Shown piece by piece: positions 12,076 to 23,460 of a DNA stretch of 64,000 nucleotides. The stretch spans positions 28,155,681 to 28,219,680 of the forward strand of contig OX422210.1 in NCBI GenBank assembly GCA_949130495.1, in the 5' to 3' direction. Origin of the DNA: Sambucus nigra (taxonomy: Eukaryota > Streptophyta > Magnoliopsida > Dipsacales > Adoxaceae). Position 1 is the first letter of the stretch. Every line of letters begins with the position of its first letter. The notes beneath the pieces are model-generated. The model saw only the letters and a program-made list of their open reading frames with translations, was not told the DNA's origin and did not search any database. The position numbers and the translations under genes are program-made.

Positions 12076-12433
12076 TTATAATTAAAGGCTTCCAACATCA
12101 TTAGACATATTGAACCGAATATTTTTTCTATTATTACAATTAATTGGCATTAGTATTTACAAAACAATTTTGATGCAACCTTTGTGCCAATTTATTTGGT
12201 GTCCCCTTGAGCTAAAGAAGTAAATGAAAGTAAGTTTTGCAATACCACAAATACTCACTCCGTGCATTGATTATATTTAATAATTTTTTAAAGTAGATAA
12301 TTTTCCATTTAATATTTTTTTCAAGCTTTCATTGCATATTGACCATTTTATGATATTTAAATTTGGTCATCTGACTTCATTTTATCATGCGTGTCTTATT
12401 GACCATTACGAAATATCCGGAACGTTTATGCAA

Positions 12434-12461
12434 CCGTGCCATCGGCACGGGTACACCCTAG
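12434..12461 (+). terminator. Helitron-1 3' hairpin and CTAG terminus
   Basis: A 7-bp perfect stem (12434-12440 with 12444-12450) and 3-nt loop, followed by GTACACCCTAG and then T. In the Helitron family this is the rolling-circle termination signal. It is not a transcription terminator. Confidence 0.85.
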
Positions 12462-12920
12462 TATATATATATATATAAAGAAACTCAATCCCACACGAGA
12501 AGGGATCTCAAAATTAATCTACCCGACGACTATATATGAACCCTAGATAGAACCTTGAGAGCTTGTATCTATTTATTTACATGATTTTTGCCTACTGAAT
12601 TATATTCAACCAATACTGCACTTGTGGATGTAGGCACCTTACTAGACTAAACCACATTAGCATCTGTTTTACTTATTTGTCTCTCATCCCTCTCTATTCA
12701 TCCTAAAGTAGCAAGTTAGTAGTAGTAATTTCTTCATTTGTTATTATTTATGATTGGTTTATTATAGTTAAGGCCCCGAAATCTATATACCTGTTTTAGA
12801 CAATAACAATGTTAATTTCTTTGATTTTATTCATTTTTTGGTTAAAAACTGATGTTTTTGTGCTCGAGGCATTTTTTATTATTTATTTATTGTATTCCCA
12901 CATATTCTTAGATTATAGTA
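12462..12920 (+). other. Gene-less flank, probably 5' part of a MULE
   Basis: TA repeat followed by AT-rich sequence without a credible gene. Because CACTA (12921-19400) has a clean GTA target duplication, this stretch was once joined to 19404 onward, where a MULE transposase fragment begins. It is therefore probably the leader or upstream region of that MULE. Confidence 0.4.
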
Positions 12921-12937
12921 CACTACACCAAATCTGC

Positions 12938-13182
12938 CATATTGTCACGGTCATTGACCTTGACAAGTTGGATTTGTCAAGGTCAATGATCGTGACAATA
13001 CTGGGCGCGAGACAACTTTTTTGTCACGAACGTGTCACGGTTATTGACCTTGACAAGATCGTTAAAATTGTCACGGTCGTGTCACGGACCATGACCGTGA
13101 CACGTTTAGTCACGGTTATTAACTGTGACAAAGTCTTTTCCCCTTTTTAAAAAATTGTCACGGTCATTGACCGTGACAATTC
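12938..13182. repeat. CACTA subterminal repeats, left
   Basis: At least six copies of GTCACGGTCATTGACC-like units or their complements (e.g. near 12943, 12976, 13034, 13066, 13093, 13157), many arranged as palindromes such as TGTCACGGTCATTGACCGTG. In the family these are transposase-binding sites. An equivalent array is at 19188-19340. Confidence 0.85.
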
Positions 13183-13544
13183 TGGGCAGAATTTAAGAAA
13201 AATCTGTCGGGCAGTATGGCCACTGCCACTGCCCAGCAGTATATTTGTACCTGTTATAGCAACGTTGTACCTGTTAAAACATCATATATCCAAACAAACT
13301 AAAGATAATGCAAATATATATTCAAAATAGAAACTATTTAAGAAGAAACAACATCACCATCAATTATCTCAAATATACAAACTATTTAGTTGGAAAAGAG
13401 ATTTTGTACCGCGACGCTCGGGGACACCTCCTTATCCTTCCCTTCTCGTCCGAATAGCCACATAAGTATCGAGCATATGTGGCCTACCATCAGGGCCACT
13501 CCCTGTCCCCTGAATTGAAATAAAGTAAAATTAGTATCCGCCCC

Positions 13545-13600
13545 GCAAATATAGATAAATATAAATCGAAATTTAAATCGAAATCGAAATCGAAATTGAC
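13545..13600. repeat. AAATCG/ATAAAT short tandem repeat
   Basis: ATAAATATAAATCG passes into repeated AAATCG hexamers. This run accounts for the low-complexity open frame on the minus strand at 13386-13637, which is not a gene. Confidence 0.7.
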
Positions 13601-13730
13601 ATATAAATATAAATACATTACCTGTAGTGTCACCCAAACAACTAACTTGAGCTCATATGGCACCTCCTTCCAACTAATGTAGCCCGGGCAATCGTGTCAA
13701 AAATAATTCTCTTCATATCTAAACACTAAC

Positions 13731-13959
13731 AAATGCCATAATCCTATGGAGTTATGCGCTGTAAATTCCTTCCAACTGTTGTGTAGCCAAAAATCAGCAG
13801 TTGAAGTTGTCAATTCCACCTTTCAATGGTCTCCCATGTTTTGCTAGAGGTTCCAAGTGGTGGGGTATGGAAAGTGGAATTGACATCAACTAGTTATGTT
13901 TGGCTACATAACGGTTGGGAGGAATTTGCAGAGCATAACTCCATTGGATTATGGCATTT
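13731..13959. repeat. Foldback inside CACTA
   Basis: AAATGCCATAATCCTATGGA on the left pairs with TCCATTGGATTATGGCATTT on the right, and pairing extends inward through the TTCCTTCCAACTGTTGTGTA region, giving arms of about 90-100 bp in 229 bp. It lies in the 3' part of the element (minus-strand sense), outside the recognised exons. It is either a nested MITE or an inverted duplication; no target duplication was resolved. Confidence 0.7.
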
Positions 13960-13967
13960 CTTACTGT

Positions 13968-14060
13968 TCGGATAGACGAAGAGATTCAGTCTCCTCTCCA
14001 CAAATAGGGCACCCCAAATAACTGTGTACTAATCACCTATTAAAGGTAAGAAGCATATAT
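13968..14060 (-). pseudogene. Duplicated tnp2 shard in CACTA
   Basis: GATAGACGAAGAGATTCAGT and the following 40 nt repeat, with few changes, the coding sequence at 16228-16290, which encodes the CPICGE cysteine motif region of Tnp2. A second short match to 17648-17660 (CACCTATTAAAGGTAA) follows at 14036-14050. So pieces from two separated parts of the transposase gene lie side by side about 2-3 kb away, with a foldback at their edge. This points to internal rearrangement or template switching. It is too short to be functional. Confidence 0.7.
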
Positions 14061-14370
14061 TCATGGATTAGTATAAACAAAACATAGATGTAGTTGGAAT
14101 ATTTATGTATTAATCTCCTCTCCACACACGCACACCACACAAGAGTGAAAATGATAAAGTGTAATCAATTAAAAGCATTAAAAATGGATGTTTCAGTACA
14201 AATTGAAATATTTATTACAAATTGAGAAATTATTTCAAATTCGGGTTATCATAAAAAATGGATTGATATTCGGTAGGAGCAGTCAAGTCATCCACACTAC
14301 TATTTAGACACCTTGGAGCGTGTTGGACAATTTAACACGGCTCGTTGTTGATATACTCCGAATAAAACAC

Positions 14371-14748
14371 TTACTTAACCTTTTGAAAAGAACAAATAAA
14401 TGGCTCATCGCTCACGTGGTCGTTGCTCTTCAACTTGGACAAGTCAACCATGATCAAATTGATGACAGGATCAACTTTACAAGCATTTTTATCCTCAACT
14501 CTTACCCAGTCACAGTAAAATACAACCTCTTTGAAGCTTATATAATCCAATTCAAATATATTTTGGATTACACCATAGTAAGTCATTTCAGCTTCAACGA
14601 GATTTTTATCTTTTGCGCTCGCTCGAAAGATAGTAAGAGCTTTGTATGAAATTCCCGAGTTCTGTACATTTGTACTTTCCTCGTACACTTTAGCGCCGAA
14701 AATGTAACCGTTCAATCGATACTTTTTGTACTCTTGTACCACGAACAA
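14371..14748 (-). pseudogene. CACTA DUF4216-type exon
   Basis: A 125-codon minus-strand frame with the features of DUF4216, a domain found downstream of Tnp2 in plant CACTA genes: a YYGVIQNIFELDY stretch near residue 57, a CDWV motif near residue 79, then VDLSKL near 99. The start is only the first ATG in the frame; in the intact gene this would be an internal exon. A probable further exon lies between it and tnp2, around 14888-14965, ending at a GT-type donor next to GAGGTAATTA. It lies 3' of the tnp2 frame on the same strand. DUF4216 has no established biochemical function. Confidence 0.7.
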
Positions 14749-15094
14749 GGGTCCAGTGGCTAGACGAGCAAGCCTTGATGTCGCATCACCCGTCTAGGAG
14801 CTGAGAATATAGATAAATTAATTACATTAGTGGTAAAATTTGAGTGTAATGTAACGTTATATAACGACTGTTTTCCTTATAATTACCTCTTGTGTCAACC
14901 ACAGCCTAAATTCCCTGTCTGATTGTACCATTGTTTTTCGTCTTTTATTGTTCTCACAGGCTTCATATTTTCTGCATATTACAAAATTAATCATGTATAA
15001 AATAATCTAAAATAATGTTAAACATTATAATAATCGAAACTTACTTTTTCCATTCTTTAACATCTTCATGTGTGTCAAATAGATAACGAGCTAC

Positions 15095-16666
15095 TTATTC
15101 ATGTTGCAAACTCGTTAATTTCACTCGGTTTCCCATCACATGACCACCATCATCGACGAATTCATCAGTGTCATCAACGTTGGTTGAGTCAGGCATATAT
15201 TCCCGAGTATATATTGATGACTCCACGGTGATGTATTCCTCTGCAATTGATCCTGCAATGTATCGCGTATTCTTGACGTAATCTTTAAAAACTTTCATCA
15301 ATCTTTCAAACGGATACATCCACAGATATCTAAATGGACCAAAAAGAAGTGCCTCGTCACATAGGTGTACCAACAAGTGAACACTTATGTCAAAGAATGC
15401 TGGGGGAAAGTACTTCTCCAATACACAAATCGCTTCGATAACAGCCAATTTTGCGGCCACTATGTGTTCTCGATTCACTACCTTCTCACATAAGAGGGAG
15501 AAGGTAATACTAATTTGCATAATAGCCTTACGCAAATCCTTGTGCTTGGATAAATTGTGCTTAAACAATAGAGGAACCAATTGCATTATCACATGCCAAT
15601 CGTGGGACTTACACTTATGTAAATCATGAGTAGCATAATTCACAATCCTTTGCAAGTTGGACGAAAAAGTAGATGGGACCTTTAAATTATATATTGTGTC
15701 TAGAAGCACATTCCTTTCCTCACTCGTCAAAGTAAACGCACCAGGGGGAATTATTGTCCCTCCCCTACTATCTTCTTTCAACCATAGTTGTGGATTAAGT
15801 TTTAACATTTTAAGGTCTTTTCGTGCATTTTCTCCATCCTTCGAATGACTCCCCCCAATGCAAGTACCCACAATATGTTCAGCGAAGTTCTTATCTGCAT
15901 GCATCACATCCAATACATAGTGCACCGGGTTATTCTTCCAATAAGGCAAGTTAAATAAAATTGACCTCCATGACCATGCCTTTCTTATCTCAGTTTCATT
16001 CCCAATTGGGGTCTTCTTATGCTTGACATTATTAAATTTAGGATTCTTACCTGGCATATTAGGGCCACATTCATAAGATTTACTTTCAATTTCTGAACCC
16101 GAAAGTTGTCTCGGCAGTAGCCTATGTTCAACTCCTCCCAATAAAAAATTGGAACCTTTCTCAGATCTGAAACTATGAGCTGGGGGTAAAAACCTCCTGT
16201 GGCGATGGTATACATTTTTTAAGCTAGAGGATAGATGAAGAGATTCAGTCTCCTCTCCACAAATAGGACACCCCAAATAGCCATGTACTACACAACCGGA
16301 TAATGTCCCATAAGCTGGAAAATCATGAATTATCCACATCAACATAGCTTTCAGTGTAAACTCTTTTTTTCTAAAAGAGCCAAATGATTGCACACCCTCT
16401 TCCCAAAACTCATTTAATTCTTCTACCAAAGGAGCCAGGTAGACGTCAATGTCATCACTTGGTGCCTTTGGCCCAGGTATCAACAAAGCCATCATAAAAA
16501 ATTCAGGTCTCATACACTGTGAATGAGGGAGGTTGAGTGGGGCTAGGATCACTGGCCATACACTCTGATTGGTGCTTAGATTTCCAAATGGATTGAAACC
16601 ATCTGTTGATATAGCCAAACGAATGTTGCGTTGTTCTCGAGCAAAATTGGGATACTCAAAACTCAT
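15095..16666 (-). pseudogene. tnp2: CACTA transposase Tnp2, C-terminal part
   Basis: A 523-codon frame covering most of the Tnp2 transposase and a DUF4218 domain. It opens in the conserved segment that ends DGFNPFGN (residues 22-29), has the cysteine motif GCPICGEETES near residue 131, and DUF4218 from about residue 355 to 490, including KSHDWHVIMQLVP and MYPFERLMKVFK. The apparent ATG is an internal methionine: the preceding in-frame codons match the conserved AWRR lead-in, so the protein should be continuous with the upstream frame. A single missing base near 16680 separates the two. The product would act in the nucleus on the element's terminal repeats. Length and domain order are normal for the family apart from the frameshift. 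Confidence 0.9.
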
Positions 16667-17667
16667 CCTCCGCCAGGCAATAGATCAATAGGATGACGCA
16701 TGATATTACCCCCTACTTCTTCCCTAGCATGCCAAGTTATTGCCTCTGCAATCCATGGTACTGTGAAAAATCGCTTTAATCTAGGCCCAACGGGAAAATA
16801 TTTGAATACTTTTTGAGGCACTTTTGATCTTGTGTCTTCCTTACTAGTAGATTGGACATATCTAGGTTCATCGCATACTGGACAACGATCGAGATTTTCA
16901 TACTCCTTTCGGTATAGTATGCAGTCATACACACAAGCATGAATCGATTTATACTTCATTCCCAAACCTTTCAAACTGTTCTTCATAACAGAATAGCTAT
17001 TTGGAAGTGTATTCACCTTGGATAATAAGCCCTTCACCCATTTCAGAATTCCCGTCACACTATTGCCAGACAAACTGTACTGCGTCTTCAAACTGTGCAA
17101 ACCAACCATGGCATGTAAAGTTGTTTGATCTTTCTCACAGCCAGAGTATAACGGTTGGGTCGCCTTAAATTTTAAACTTTGGTAGTCACCGTGAAGTTTT
17201 ATCGTGTTATCTTCACGAGCACTTGAATCTTCTACATCATCAGTAACCTCATTCTCCTCTGCTTCATAAACTCCGTACGCATCATCAACTAAATATTCTA
17301 ACATATTTTGATCTACGTCGTCCCCTTCTACATCTATTCTACTTGTTGAAGGTTGTTGTGAAGGTTGGTCGGGGACAAAAGGAACTTTCAATTCACCGTG
17401 AAAACTCCAAAATCGATAACTATCTTGCATACCCGATCTTAACAAATGTAGTTCAACTATTTTCCACTCAAACACCTGGCCATTCTTACACCTAGCACAT
17501 GGACACGAAAACTCTTCATCATTATGACATCTCTTTGCATATTTCACAAATTCGTTAGCACCTCTGCGAAACACATCCCCCATTCTATTAGTCTCACCCA
17601 TCCTTTCTTTGTATTTCGGATATCCCATCACAGCTACCATAACTAAACACCTATTAAAGGTAAACAA
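16663..17667 (-). pseudogene. tnp2: CACTA transposase Tnp2, N-terminal part
   Basis: A 334-codon frame overlapping the next one by 4 nt. It carries the transposase-associated domain with the zinc-binding-like CPCARCKN motif (about residues 55-62) and the conserved FWSFHGE end (about 85-91). An acidic linker follows (about 110-155), then the start of the Tnp2 domain with YGCxxYR-like and CPVCDEPRY motifs (about 265-275). The frame ends prematurely after HPIDLLPGGG, where the family continues; a 1-nt deletion just before explains it. The true start may be the ATG at the MGYPKY or MGDVF position rather than the first one. As it stands, this copy cannot make full-length transposase without frameshifting. 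Confidence 0.88.
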
Positions 17668-18650
17668 AACTTAGATTTATAGTATGTTTTATTTAATTAT
17701 CCCATCCTTTAATTATCCTATTAAAGGGTGAGTGGTCCTATCCCATTCAAGACTGTATTTTTCTGTAATATACTTAACAGCTCATGCACATTGTTACGAT
17801 TTGAAAAAAAATCGACAGCATATCCCCGTAGTTCTCCAAGTACACGACGTAGATTGGCAGGTGTGAGTGTTATTTCAATTGATCAATTGAAATAACAGTC
17901 ACACGTGTCAATCTAGTATGTACCCAGAGAACATTAAGATACGACCGCAGAACTTTCTCCAAAAATAACAACTTTAAGCCAATAAGAATATTATACAAAA
18001 ATTATACAGTCTCAAACTGTCCAAACGGGAAAATTCGAGAGATCTCATTATAGGGGTAATGACTCTCAAACGGGTCTAAGGGCTATTGAATGCGTACGCA
18101 TAAGAACTAGAAGGCTAGTATCTATGCGCACTACATTTAATTTCAAGTATGTTTCATTTAATTATCATACTATACATATATTGTTCGATATACAGAGTAA
18201 TTTTCAAAAAAAGTTGAAAAATCTCACCCCCATATGAACAATAATCCAGTGGTCATGCCACTTTTAAAACTAACCAACCAAACATTTACTAAACAAAATA
18301 ATCCAACAGCAATGTCAACAACAAATGTGTATCCCGTACTCCTTCTAATTCATCTACTCAATTAATTCATTTCATCAATTAAACTAACAATTAACGTATA
18401 GAATTATTAATTTACCAATTTACACTGAGGGGCAATCCTACTTTCATATGAAATGGGCACTAATTATTAATTTACTTTCATCTAAAACTGTTACATTTAT
18501 TAATTATATTTTAGTGGATGTAATTATAGAATCATCTACAATGTGAATGTTTTTATCTACAATGAGTTAACCTTGAAAAAATATATATTATCTACAACGA
18601 GTTAACCTTAACTTACCCCGCCTCCCCACCCCTACCCCCCCACAAACAAA
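17668..18650. other. CACTA 5' non-coding region
   Basis: About 1 kb between the transposase start and the microsatellite block, AT-rich and without a credible open frame. A small palindrome around 17870-17890 (TTTCAATTGATCAATTGAAA) is visible. It probably holds the transposase leader or promoter, but I see no clear TATA box position. Confidence 0.4.
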
Positions 18651-18750
18651 TTGACAAATTCATGGGTTAATTCAAATACAAAAATAAATTCATGGGTTAA
18701 TTCATGGGTTAATTCAAATACAAAAATACAAATTCATGGATTAATTCAAA

Positions 18751-19019
18751 TACACACACACACCAACCCCCAACCCCACCTCCCTCCACACCCCCACTCA
18801 CCACATACACACACACCCCCACCCCCACACACCATACACACACACACACACACAATAGCCCCCACCCTGCCCCACCTCCCTCCACACCCCCCACCCCCTA
18901 CCCTCACCCTGCCCCACCCCCTACCCCCACCCTGCCCCACCCCCCACACATGCAAACACACACACATGCACATATATACACACACACACACATATATATA
19001 TACACACAAACATATATAT

Positions 19020-19051
<32 letters not shown>

Positions 19052-19066
19052 AATAAACCTGAAAGT

Positions 19067-19113
<47 letters not shown>
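18751..19113. repeat. CA/CCCCA- and GA-rich low-complexity tract in CACTA
   Basis: Interspersed (CA)n and CCCCACCC runs (18751-19000), a CACATATATA segment, then long GA runs (19027-19049 and 19063-19113). The tract lies between the transposase gene and the right subterminal repeats. It generates several long false open frames on both strands (for example 18651-19214). Confidence 0.9.
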
Positions 19114-19115
<2 letters not shown>

Positions 19116-19187
19116 AGCGTAGATAGAGAGAGGGAGGGAACGGTGGGAGGGAAAAAAGAAGGGGTAAGGGTTTTTTTACTGCAGAAG

Positions 19188-19370
19188 TTGTCACGGTCGT
19201 GTCAAGGTCATTGACCGTGACACGACCGTGACAACTACATTTGTCACGGCCTTGTCACGGTCATTGACCATGACAATTATTTATCACAGTCGTGTCAAGG
19301 TCAATGACCGTGACACAAAACGCGAGATTTGTGTCATGGTCAATGACCTTGACAAGGGTGGCCGGCTAAA
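19188..19370. repeat. CACTA subterminal repeats, right
   Basis: Repeated GTCACGGTCGTGTCAAGGTC and TGACCGTGACA-type units in both orientations, mirroring the left array at 12938-13182 and ending about 20 bp before the terminal repeat. Confidence 0.85.
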
Positions 19371-19487
19371 AGGTGACAATTTTGTCATTTTGGTGTAGTG
19401 GTAGGGTTTTGTTTACCTTTTCTTGATTAGGGTTCAATTTGTTTTCTTTTGTATACATGAGTAGGAGTTCTTAGTGATAGTGATTCT

Positions 19488-20690
19488 ATGGATGATGATT
19501 ACATTATTGATTATGGGTAGGGTGAGTCTATTAATACGATAGTTCTGAGGTTGGTGAATGTATTATAAAAAGAAAGTCGAAAATACAGGCAAGTAATGCC
19601 ACTGTTTATTCTATGAATTGAGGATTCTAATGAGTTGAGGAATATGTTTAATGCAAGTGATTATAATGATGAGAGTTTACTTTAGAATAATATGTATCCT
19701 CAATTTATAACTGAGAGAGGCATGAAATAACCAAACTTTGAGGTTGGCATGAGATGTTCTAGTGTTGAGAAACTAAGGAATGTTAATAGGAATGTGACTG
19801 TGAAAGAAAAGGAGATCAAGTTAATAAAGAATGACAAGTGGAGGGTTAAGGATAAATTTAAACCTCTTTGTGAAGGGACTATTTTTTCTTTTAAGGTTAA
19901 GGGTGAGACAACTCTTAGGATAAAAACAATCAATAACAATCATACCAATTCTAGGCCATTATTTGCAAACAAAAACATAAATTCCACATTGTTATCAAAG
20001 AGGTACATGGACCAGCTTAGGAACAACTAGGGGTGTGAAAAAAAAAACGATCGACCCGAAAATCGAACCGAACCGTCCCGAACAGAACCGAAATCGGCGG
20101 GTTTTTTTAGCCCGGTTCGGTCTGCGATTTAAGGATTTAAAAAACCGACCATGTCGGTTCAGTTTGCGGTTTAGACCTAAAAAAATAGATTTAAACCGAA
20201 CCGAACCGACATTAATATTTATATTAAAAACCCTTAAATAATTTCTATTTTCATATCCAAAAACCATTAACCGATCTTAAAAACCGACCAAAACCGAAAA
20301 TCGGCCTAAAAAAACCGTCAAAAACTGAAAATCGATCAAAATCGAATCGAACCGAAACCGATGTGAACCGAAAACGGCGGTTTTTTATATCATCGGTTCA
20401 ATTTTGGTTTGACTTTTTCTAAAACCGAACCGATCGGTTTGGTTTGAATTGCGGTCCAAAACCGAACCAAACCGACCCATGCACACCCCTAGGAACAACC
20501 CTGATTTGCCTCTAGAGGCATTTAACAAGAGTTAAACAAGACCATATTGTTGTTGTTAGTAGGTTGCAGTGTTGGAGAGAAAAACAAAAGGCTAAGCTAG
20601 TTATACATGTTACTTACAAACAAAAATATGGATTGGTAGGGAGTTACTGCAATATTTTGGTTTCTAATACTACACGGTGTTGTATTACTT
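19488..20690 (+). pseudogene. MULE (MuDR-type) transposase fragment
   Basis: Remnant of the amino-terminal MuDR domain. A probable ATG at 19488 opens an acidic start that is soon interrupted by stops. From 19749 the frame has MRCSSVEKLR, KLIKNDKWRVK and GETTLRIKT, all typical of the plant Mutator DNA-binding region. After the hAT-type insertion (20028-20491) the same frame resumes with NPDLPLEAF, and later QKYGLVGSYC matches the family's QY-L-DYC segment. It breaks off near 20690 where a 233-bp repeat begins. The catalytic MULE domain is absent, so it is a dead 5' fragment. The CACTA element inserted just upstream. Confidence 0.8.
20028..20491. mobile_element. hAT-type non-autonomous element
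   Basis: 464 bp with terminal repeats TAGGGGTGTG and CACACCCCTA and a perfect 8-bp target duplication GGAACAAC (20020-20027 and 20492-20499), the hAT signature. The interior is dense in AACCGAACCGA-type and complementary CGGTTCGGT repeats and has no gene. It interrupts the MULE transposase codon-for-codon: removing the element and one duplication restores the reading frame. Confidence 0.92.
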
Positions 20691-20696
20691 GGTATT

Positions 20697-20929
20697 TGTT
20701 GGATTACATTAAATAGTACATTGCAACACCAATTGCATAACAGTAGACATTGCATCACATTGCAACACTTGTTGAAGAAAATCACCCATTACATTCTAAT
20801 ACAACCTATTACATTACATCTTGTTTTTCACTTGGATTGAGCAACACCAAGAATACAAACACACAAATTGCCAAAGCTACCCACAACAACTTCTTTATTA
20901 TACCCAATCTTCTTTATTTAAATATCCAT
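20697..20929 (+). repeat. 233-bp direct repeat, copy 1 (left of array I)
   Basis: Starts TGTTGGATTACATTAAATAG and ends TTTAAATATCCAT; about 90% similar to 35690-35929. It directly precedes tandem array I. Short internal inverted pieces (GGTGTTG, CAACACC) occur near its left end. No gene is seen. Confidence 0.8.
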
Positions 20930-23460
20930 GACTAAAGGTATGTCGACACAGAGGTCGACATAGGATCAAACGACACAGTGAGGTGTTAAAATATTACTAG
21001 ATAAAAAAAATTTAATCTTATTTACTCTTTATCGATATCCATTCCTCATTTGTGATTAAAAAAGCTATTTTATACAAAAAAATTATAGTGTTTTTTAAAA
21101 GGACAATTTTTTTCTAAAAAAAAACTATACATTTACTTTATAAAACAGGTTTTTTATCATCAAAGTTAAAAAAAACAGTTTTTATTAAAAAAAATACCGT
21201 CTTTTTAAAAACGATTTTGTCAATTTTTTTTATATCTAAAATATTTTTTTAAAATTACAAATGGACCAAAACTCTAAATAGTGAGAACTACTGGACTCAA
21301 AAGAGTAAAAGAGGAAAAAATATTTGATGATAAAAAAATTAAAAAATAATAATAACGAAAAATGCACGGTTTAAATACAAAAATATTTTTTAGTGCCGCT
21401 TTTTATCGCAATTGATTAGCATCTCTGGCGAGGACCCATATCTCTTGAATGTGGGTCCGCGCCAGCAGCACTAACCAATTGTGATAAAAAAATGACACTG
21501 AAAAAAAATGTTTTTTTGGTTTTATACACTCAAAAGCAATTGATAAGGACAAATATAGATCATGGAGTGAGTTTTGGAGCAAAAAAAAAAGATAGGGAAA
21601 TAGTTGGGCTTTAAAAAAGACAAAGAGACCCTTCATTAATTGATTTCCATTCAAACAAAGAAATACAATGGAAGAACAAGGACTAAAATGTAAAAGAAAA
21701 AAAATAAAGGCCTAAACGTTATAACTCACAAAGGATAAGAGCTTAGAGTGTAGTTTACTTAAAGAATAATTTGATAAGAGTTCTGAGGGTGTAAAGTGTT
21801 AATTAGCCTTTTTATGTAAAACATAGATTTCATAAAACTGACTAGAACTATCTATCAAATCAAGTGTGGGATTATCTGACACGACATGACAAAACTCATT
21901 AACTCATGAGTAAAGCTACGTCGACACAGGATCACACGACATAGTGAGGTGTCAAAGTATTACTGGATAAAAAAACTTTTAGTCTTATTTACTCTTTACC
22001 CCTATCCATTCCTCATTTGTGATTAAAAAAAGCTATTTTTATTATAAAAAAAAAATTATAGTGTTTTTTTAAAAGGACATTTTTTTTCTAAAATAAACTA
22101 TACATTTATTTTATAAAACAGGTTTTTTATCATCAAAGTTAAAAAAACAAACAGTTTTTTTTTTAAAATACTGTCTTTTTAAAAACGTTTTTCTCAATTT
22201 TTTTTGTATCTAAATCAATTTTTTAAAATCACAAATGAGCCAAAACTCTAAATAGTGAGAACTACTGGACTCAAAACAGTAAAAGATGAAAAAATATTTG
22301 ATGATATAAAATTAAAAAATAATAATTACGAAAAATGAAGGGTTTAAATACAAAAATATTTTCTTAGTGTCGCTTTTTATCACAATTGGTTAGTGCCGCT
22401 GTCGCGGAGCTACATATCTTGAATATGGGTTTGCGTCAGCAGTACTAACCAATTGCGATAAAAAATCACACTAAAAAATTATTTTTTTTGGTTTTGTATA
22501 CTCAGAAACAATGGATAAGGACAAATATAGCTTATGGATTGAGTTTTGGCACCAAAAAAAACAAAGGGAAATGGTTGGGATTAGAAAAGAGAAAAAGACC
22601 TTTCATTAATTGATTTTCATGCAAACAAAGAAACACAATGGAAGGATAAGGAATAAAATGTGAAAAAAAAAAATTAAAGGCCAAAACGTTATAACTCGCA
22701 AAGGATAAGAGCTTAGTGCGTAGTTTACTCAAAGAATAAATTGATTGGAGTTTTGAGGGTATAAAGTGTTAATTAGCATTTTTAAGCAAAATATAGATTT
22801 CGTAAAACTGATTATAACTATCTATCAAGTCAAGTTTGTGGTTATCAGACACAACTGGACATGACTCATTAACTCATGTGTAAAGCTACGTCGACACATG
22901 ATCAAACGACACAGTGACGTCTCAAAGTACTATTGGATAGAAAAAAACTTTTAATCTTATTTACTCTTTACCTATATCCATTCCTCATTTGCGATTAAAA
23001 AAAACAATTTTTATAAAAAAAATAATTATACAGTTTTTTAAAAAGGACAATTTTTTTTAAAAAAAAAATTGTGCATTGATTTTATAAAACAGGTTTTTCA
23101 ACATCAAGTTTAAGAAAAAATAGTTTTTATTAAAAAAATGTCGTCATTTTAAAAACGGTTTTGTCAGTTTTTTTTTTATATATAAATCCATTTTTTAAAT
23201 TACAAATGAACCAAAACTCTAAATTGTGATAACTACTGAACTCAAAACAATAAAAGATGAAAAAACATTTGATGATAAGAAAATAAAAAAAGAACAACAA
23301 CGAAAAATGCAAGCTTTAAATACAAAAATATTTTTTAGTGCCGTTTTTTATCGCAATTGGTTAGTGTCGCTGGCGTGAACCCACATCTCTTGAATGTGGG
23401 TCCGCGCCAGTGGCACTTACCAATTGCAAGAAAAAGCGGCACTATTTTTTTTTTGGTTTT

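Larger units (their letters stand above)
8803..12461 (+). mobile_element. Helitron-1, non-autonomous
   Basis: The 5' end is TCTATATAATAAAGG preceded by A. The 3' end has a 7-bp hairpin (CCGTGCC, loop ATC, GGCACGG at 12434-12450), 11 nt of spacer, and terminal CTAG followed by T. These are the hallmarks of plant Helitrons: 5'-TC, CTRR-3', hairpin and A|T insertion without duplication. The host site on both sides is a TA tract. No Rep/helicase sequence is present, so it depends on an autonomous partner. A second member with similar ends lies at 59955-63565. Its interior includes a CT- and GC-rich block at 9113-9330, an internal duplication around 9585-9790, and two MITEs. Confidence 0.82.
12921..19400 (-). 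mobile_element. CACTA (En/Spm) transposon
   Basis: 6480 bp with terminal inverted repeats CACTACACCAAA (12921-12932) and the mirror TTTGGTGTAGTG (19389-19400), and a 3-bp target duplication GTA (12918-12920 and 19401-19403). Both subterminal regions carry many copies of a GTCACGGTCATTGACC-type repeat in both orientations, the usual binding sites for a CACTA TnpA-like protein. The minus strand encodes a tnp2-type transposase with a frameshift and DUF4216-type sequence. No intact TnpA-like gene was recognised. Interior features include a foldback, a duplicated tnp2 shard and long dinucleotide tracts. Confidence 0.95.

Noticed and set aside
18651..19214. 187-codon frame rich in His/Pro then Arg/Glu, and opposing Cys/Val and Leu/Ser frames
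   Set aside because: They are translations of CA, CCCCA and GA microsatellites within the CACTA element.
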